A stretch of 64,000 nucleotides of DNA from Azolla caroliniana (lineage: Eukaryota; Polypodiophyta), in the NCBI GenBank assembly GCA_043228905.1, contig JBHGNT010000009.1:4526001-4590000 (forward strand), read 5' to 3'. The notes beneath the pieces were generated by a model that saw nothing but the letters and a program-made list of their open reading frames with translations, searched no databases and was not told the DNA's origin. This document shows, one piece after another, positions 58,074-64,000 of this stretch. Each line of letters starts with the position of its first letter. The first letter of the stretch is position 1. Position numbers and translations under genes: made by a program.

Positions 58074-58430
58074 AAAGTATATCCTACAGTGTATACATGG
58101 GGTGCAGTATTATGGGCGGTGGTACATGATAAACCTATGGTATATGAACAGGAGGAGGCTGCAGATGCTATTGTAATGAGATATGGTTTGAGGGGGAAAA
58201 AATTGATCCCTTTGAATCCACAAATACAAATTGATAAACCTCAAATATGGCAATTGGTAAGTAGTTACAATTTCGTATATTTGGAAGGCTCGATGATTGA
58301 AGGTATTTCAAAATGTAAAGACCTGCCCAAATAATTTCGGGAATTTGGATAGAGATTGTGCATAATCTCAGAGGGTTGTTTTCTAATACTAATGTAGTAT
58401 CTTTTTTTGGAAAAAAAAAATTAAAAAAAT
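58074..58430 (+). mobile_element. LINE 3' fragment (plus-strand copy)
   Basis: It encodes VYTWGAVLWAVVHDKPMVYE ... PQIQIDKPQIWQLVSSYN, nearly the same peptide as the minus-strand LINE at 60841-61590. It ends CTAATACTAATGTAGTATC, T(7)GG and an A-rich tail at 58411-58429, the same 3' end as the other LINE copies. ATGCAAT at 58063 and 58429 may be remains of a target duplication, but the match is short. Confidence 0.7.
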
Positions 58431-59967
58431 GCAATGAGGACTTCGTAAATCGAAAATTATTATCATATATGGTGATAAAAGGAATGAAATACGTTGGTAT
58501 TCTTATGCCAAAAAAGGTTGATTTGTGAAGAATCCATTGTATAATCTTGGTGTGATTTTTACAAAACATCAAGAATACTTGAGCATTTTAAAATTGAAAA
58601 ACTCTCGCAATAGTATGGGTATTTTGAAGACATTGATGGTATGAGTTTTCGTGAAATACTTTTAATATAAGTGTGTTTATGAAAGAGTTTTCAACATTGA
58701 TACCATAACAAAGCCCACATGAGTTCTAGATCATGTCCAACAACCAAATATACAAGTTCTTGATACCCTATATTTGTCACAATATACACAATTATTGCCT
58801 TTGCTTACTACCTTACTAACATAGCTTGTTGTATTACATCGTTGAATGAGCCCCACTAGAGGAGAAGCTATTGGTACATCCCAACTTGAATGCCGATGAA
58901 ATTGTGTTTAGCAATTGGCAACAGTTCAGTTTGAGTTGAACCAATGACAAAAATTGCAACTTAACGACTTAACATAAATCGGTTTGTTACAAGTTTCAAA
59001 ATTCATTTGAGCTTTTATTGGCTTAACGGTTTGTGGGTTAGACGCTTGAAACCAAGACCTAAATGATTTAATGGTTTGTAGCTTAATCGGCTTCCAAATG
59101 CGACTTAAACACCTTAATGGTTTATTGTTATGATATTTTTGAAATATCTATTAAATATGAATTAGCTCGACAAAGTTAGACTTATATAGTGCATTATCAT
59201 AATAAGTTACAACATCGGTCATTCAATATTTTCTTCTTTGCATGACAATTTATAAGAATAAGAATTTTGATTGTAAACTCTTTGTCGAAGAGTTGTCCAT
59301 AAGTTAACGAAAAATATTTGTTTGCATAGAACCACGAAACTACTAAACCAAACCATAAAACTGATCTTTAAATTTAAATGACAAAACCAAATTAGAAAAC
59401 TAGACCTTAAGACTAATGCTCAACAATTTGGTGGCTTAATGGTTTATAAATCTCTTGAACCATTTGGTTTGAGCTTGGAAATTCTTCCAACGGTTTGGTT
59501 TAAATGATTTTGCAGCTTGGTTTGTTTTGGAGTTCAATTTTTTTAAATGGTCTGGTTTGAGAATCCCAAACCAAATTGAATTGTTGCCTATTGCTATTCA
59601 TGCTATGATCGTAGATGGTTGTGAGCTCATGCTTACCATGAGGGGGAGATATTTGAGTAACATTTACCCTATACTCATACAATAGTGGCACATATAGAGA
59701 TAATTCACTTGACCAATTCAATTAGGTAGATTCTCTCGATAGTGATAATTAATAGGGGAGCAATAGTCGGTTATCTAGTTAGGAACCAACAACTTATGTA
59801 CTTATCTAGCAACCATTAATAAACTATTTACCTACTAACCACCTGGTACAAGAACTTGATGGTGAAAAAACAACATTAGTTGTCCACATCTCCATCTAAG
59901 CTCTAATTTGTGAGCACACGGATGGAGAAAACCAATACTTGTGTCATCAATTATAATGATTCAAATT
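58431..59967. other. Gene-free stretch between LINE fragments
   Basis: AT-rich with degenerate short motifs such as GCTTAATGGTTTRT near 59000-59130 and 59410-59560. No coding sequence recognised. Confidence 0.5.
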
Positions 59968-60240
59968 TTTTTCTCTTTACTTTTTTTAGTAAAGATACTA
60001 CAGTAGTAGTAAGAAGCGTCATAAGGTTGTACATGAAATTACATACATATAGGTAATTGCCCCCCTTTTTTTAAAGTGAGGTTAAGTTCTAGGTACCAGC
60101 TTAAATAAATATTTTGGTGTAGAGTAAAACTTCAATAAAATATAAAATATAACATTGTCCCATATAGAATGAGACTTCAAACATTGTCATTTTTCCTATT
60201 GAGCGTCACCTTTTATGTTGACTCTATCTTCAACCTTTGA
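59968..60240 (-). mobile_element. LINE 3' end (minus-strand, degenerate)
   Basis: A T-rich start (reverse of a poly-A tail) followed by AAGATACTACAGTAGTAGTAA, then TACCAGCTTAAATAAATATT. It matches the 3' end of the LINE at 60586-60830 over about 200 bases with many substitutions. Confidence 0.6.
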
Positions 60241-60585
60241 TATATGTTCACCTCCATTGTGCTTCTTCTCTTGTTTGCTTACATGGTATCATAGTGGATA
60301 GGTTGATTGTAGCTAAGTTTATGGGAGAAATCTTTGCAATACTTCACAAGATTATCTATATAACTTTATAATAGTATCATCATATATGACCATCGTCGAG
60401 GTGGCTTAGCTTGATTGTATTGAAGGCAAAAAAGGAAACCAATTCACTTTGGGATGAAGAAGTGAATACAATTATCTACATCCTTAATTAGAGTTACACA
60501 AAGGCTCTTCGGAGGAATGAGACTAGAACAAGCCTATTTGGGTAAGAAACTTTAGTGATGCATTTCAGAACATTTTGATGAAATT

Positions 60586-61740
60586 TTTTTTCTCCCAAAA
60601 AAGATACTACATTAGTATTAGAAAACACCATAAGGCTAAACATACAAGATATACCACCGATCCCATATGTTTTTCTAAATTTTAACCACCGGCTTAAATA
60701 AATACTTTGGTGTTGAGTAGAACCACTCCACCTTATCAAAACGCCATCTATAGAATATACCTATGCCCCAAATGGCATGAAACTCCAAACGCTTAAGTTC
60801 CGCTTGATGCTTATTACCTTTTATACCATCCAAAAACCCTCTAAGATATACGAGCCTTCCAAATATACGAAATTGTAATACTACTTACCAATTGCCATAT
60901 TTGAGGTTTATCAGTTTGTATTTGTGGATTCAGAGTGATCAAATTTTTTTCCATCAAACCATGTCTCATCACAATAGCATCTGCAACCTCCTCATGTTCA
61001 TATACCATAGGTTTATCATGTACCACCGCCCATAATACTACACCCCATGTATACACTGTTGTAGGATATACTAGAGTTAATTTTATGATTCGTTTCCATA
61101 TGTCCAGAGCAAACCCACAACTCCACAAACAATGTTTAACAGTCTCTATTACATCTATACAGAAAGGGCACATCTTGTCTACATTTCCTTTTCGCCACCC
61201 ATTAACTGGTATAACATTATGAACCAACAACCATTGAAAACAAACAAATTTCCTACTCATCTTTATACCCCATAGCCATTTCCAAAATTGTTTGAGATGT
61301 TGTGGAGAAAGTCCATTTCGTCTCCAAACAATATTTGCAGTTGGTTCTTTCCATGATCTAGCACCTAATATTTTCCTACCAATCTTCACAGAATACTGAA
61401 AGAACGACACGTATTTGATGTGATCTTGCACCCACACCTTCCAATACAGTTCTCTAGGATCCCAAGTTAATCTAGATATTGGTCTCCTTTCCATAATCCA
61501 AATCCCCCAAAAATAATTCACCTTTTGAGGATCCGGGTCTAAGACCCAATTTGATCCATCATTTGCAATCACCCTTACTTCTTTATGCAAACAAAACGTA
61601 AACCATAATTTTCATTAGGTGTAAAGATTAGCCTACCATCATCTTGTACATCAAAACTCATACACTCTTGTTCCCCAATATAGGCTTTAACTCCAATTAA
61701 AACATCCAATGGATTTGTAAAGAATCGAGAGTGATTCTGT
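60586..61740 (-). mobile_element. LINE (non-LTR) 3' part with zf-RVT domain, frameshifted
   Basis: The minus-strand frame 61590-60841 encodes the conserved region after a plant LINE reverse transcriptase. It has IVWRRNGLSPQHLKQFWKWL, then a zf-RVT domain (FQWLLVHNVIPVNGWRKGN, MCPFCIDVIETVKHCLWSCG) with its Cys/His set, then a tail. A second frame (about 61740-61575: GVKAYIGEQECMSFDVQDDG) continues upstream across a frameshift near 61580. The RT itself is missing, so the copy is 5' truncated. Its 3' end has AAGATACTACATTAGTATTAG read in + and a T(8) run at 60586. Confidence 0.8.
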
Positions 61741-61753
61741 GCAGAGGAAGGAC

Positions 61754-61777
61754 TCTGTGTGTGTGTGTGTTGCACGT

Positions 61778-61819
<42 letters not shown>
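61754..61819. repeat. (GT)n and (GA)n microsatellite at the LINE/gypsy boundary
   Basis: GTGTGT at about 61755-61770 and a GA run at 61783-61819. The block separates the LINE fragment from the gypsy fragment, both on the minus strand. Confidence 0.9.
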
Positions 61820-61821
<2 letters not shown>

Positions 61822-61859
61822 CTTAAAACGAGAAACTGTATATTACGTTGTCGCAAAGT

Positions 61860-64000
61860 TACTTGGGCGGGACCACGGGGGTCTTGGACTAGGGAGCACT
61901 CAAGGGATAGAGAAGACCCGAGGTTTGCTTTACGACAATACTACTTCCCGACCCCTTCCCAAGTAGCCCATACAAGGGCTCGACTAGGTGAGCGTAGTGC
62001 ACGATCTAGATGTGGTAGAATGCATAGGCACCAAGAAATCGCCTCACCTCTGTTTGTGATTTACATTCTTCCCTCATGTCTGTGATGGCGTCCACCTTTG
62101 CCGGGGATGGCTTCCGCCCGTATGCCTCGCACAAGTGTCCCACGACAAGAATCTCCGGTTGGCCGAATGCTGATTTCTCACCCGAGAAGGTCAAGCGTGC
62201 ATCTTCGAGTCTTTGTAGAACCTTTTCGCAATCGGAGATGTGATATGCCACAAAACGTCTGCACCCATCCTCGTCCAAGGTTTCATCTTTCTCCGCTTTA
62301 GAGCACCCTTTTATGGGGATATCATTGAGGAATGGCATGGTGATGTCAGGGATGCAATCTCTCAATACCTTGTTCATTGCATTTACCATGTGGGCTACAG
62401 AGTTGGTGCCTCCTTGTGGCAAGGTACACATTCACACTAGGCCAATAGGGGTCCACATTGTCGTGATGTCCCTACTCTCCACAACTAGTTGGAATTGATC
62501 ATACCCCGAGTATAGATCATTGATCGAATACATAGACCTTCCAGCGAAGGCCTCGGCGAATTCGTCAACACTCGGCCCAACCCCTGCATTTCGAATTGTC
62601 ACTTGATTAACAAGTTGTAGGTCCCAGATGAAGCGTCAGGTGCCGTTCTTCTTTGGCACAGTGAACCACTGATTTGAGTATGGGGCGCTTGATGGCTCGA
62701 GGATACCCATCTCAATCTTTTCCTTGAGTAGCTCAATCAACATCGGGATGTGAGCTCTCGGAACCGGGATTGGTTTGATGTTCCACGGTACATGCGATAC
62801 CGTAAAGATCACCATTGGCTCCACGATCTTAGGGTTTATGCACCCTATCTCACCCGACGAGAAGGCAAAAGCCCTTCCGTGGCTTTCGATCATCCTTCTA
62901 AATCTTTCTTCCTCCCTAGGCAATAGGAAGCCACCCTCACCAATTCGGAGCTTCTGTCGTGTCTCGTCGGTGAACCGATGCCCTATGCCTCGTGGGTCCC
63001 GCAAGCTGGGATCAGCCGCTACCCCCTTTATTTGATCCCAACTATCGTTAGGCAATGGGGCAACCACAGGCTTCACCTTCTTGTCCACGGTCTTGTATTT
63101 TGTTTGCACATTGACCGTCCGCGCTTCCTCGATCAACCGCCCAAGCTCTTCGATGGCGGTGTACATGTCAATTGAGTTGACTAGAATTACCTTGACTTCA
63201 TTGAGGCCTGAAATGACTATCCTCTCCATCTCTCTAAGAGTGTCGTCGAACGAGACCACCTCCGTGGCATCGCTTATGGTGTCATCTTCCCCCAATAAAT
63301 TACATTGTTTGAGATACCTTTCGTATGTCTTGGCCCAAGGCTTATCTCTATAAGTTAAACTAGTAATTTTACAAGCTCCATTTTCGGAGAAACAAAATTG
63401 TTTCCTATTACATTTAATAGTTTTGCAAGGGTTTAGGGTCTTAGTTTGCCTCAGGCTATTGCGACCCCACTCTTTAATAGCCCGCATAAAAAATCCTCTC
63501 GGTTCTCCCCTTTGAAGGAGGCTCGATTGTGCTCATGGTTGGGCCTCACCGTAAGGAATTGGACCGAATGCTTCCCATCTTGGCTCTTGACCCTCGCATA
63601 TGCTGACCCATTGTCTAGCACCTTTGTCTCCATGTGAGCCGCCGTGATGTATGGTTCACCCAAGATGATCGGGTGTGAGGACGTCTCTTGAACAAAGAAA
63701 TGTTGATCTATTTCTATGTCCCTCACCTTCACCCGTACATTCGGGCAAGCCCCGTATAGCTCCTCGGTTGCTCGGGTCGCCGCTCTAATCTTCCACCCGT
63801 GCTTCGTGTTGATCGGCCACTTTCCCTTTTTATAAAAGTCCATGGACATAAGGTTGATCTCAGAGCCATGGTCGATCAATGCTACAACCATCTCTTTTAC
63901 AACTCCGACCCGTACCGGTGTCTCCGTTGTCACTCTCGCCCAATGTGGCCTCGTGTAGTGAATGTCCGCATCGTCCTTGTCTTCGCAGGCTTTGCCACTT
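61860..64000 (-). mobile_element. Decayed Ty3/gypsy retrotransposon pol, open at the right edge
   Basis: Read on the minus strand from the window edge. The protease has ALIDHGSEINLMSMDFY (active-site DHGS) in frame 63933-63451. After a frame change near 63480 comes the linker and RT start (VPRAHIPMLIELLKEKIEMG, then GILEPSSAPYSNQWFTVPKK). RT then continues in the same frame through two in-frame stops (near 62634 and 62432) to LPQGGTNSVAHMVNAMNKVL and LTFSGEKSAFGQPEILVVGH. The RT active-site pair, normally xDDI, reads FLNDI. A further stop near 62006 precedes the start of the RNase H linker, and homology fades by about 61860. LTRs are not seen; gag lies beyond the window if present. It is inactive. 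Confidence 0.88.

Noticed and set aside
1-64000. tRNA, rRNA or microRNA genes
   Set aside because: None could be recognised by eye. A covariance-model scan would be the decisive test; it was not run.

Overview
The window is nuclear DNA of a land plant, almost certainly a flowering plant. The coding islands are intron-containing or plant-specific genes (GRAS regulator, U-type cyclin, subfamily X LRR receptor kinase, nepenthesin-type aspartic protease, plant ORP). They sit in AT-rich DNA with GA/CT microsatellites, minisatellites, telomere-like arrays and decayed Ty1/copia, Ty3/gypsy and LINE sequence. A 100-N assembly gap lies at 9464-9563. The species cannot be fixed from sequence alone.

Layout. 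1-3.2 kb: AT-rich DNA with an A-rich block and a CCCTAA array leading to an intronless NSP2-like GRAS gene (3206-5659, +). 5.7-11.8 kb: no gene seen. 11.8-19.1 kb (-): six-exon gene for mitochondrial ribosomal protein bL9, whose 4.2-kb first intron holds a Ty1/copia 3' half in the opposite orientation. 21.3-27.3 kb (-): ten-exon oxysterol-binding protein-related protein with PH, FFAT-like and ORD parts; several introns carry tandem repeats. 27.4-35.4 kb: microsatellites, no gene. 35.4-37.1 kb (-): two-exon U/P-type cyclin, flanked by tandem repeats on both sides. 37.1-41.2 kb: a run of minisatellites. 41.2-49.4 kb (+): twelve-exon isopentenyl phosphate kinase (IPK). Its ninth intron contains a complete, intronless, oppositely oriented aspartic protease gene (45332-46789). 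50.1-53.5 kb (-): intronless LRR receptor kinase of the At1g74360/NILR1 type. 53.5-64 kb: gene-poor, with a poly(A)-tailed insertion flanked by a 14-bp target duplication, three LINE 3' ends and a decayed gypsy pol running off the right edge.

The genes do not form one pathway. They are ordinary plant housekeeping, signalling and metabolic genes: transcription, mitochondrial translation, lipid transfer, cell cycle, isoprenoid precursor recycling, proteolysis and receptor signalling. The three most useful structural results are the joined exon models of bL9m, ORP and IPK (none is a single ORF), the protease nested in the IPK intron, and telo-box-like arrays in the same sense orientation near the 5' ends of three genes. 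No previously undescribed biological system was found.
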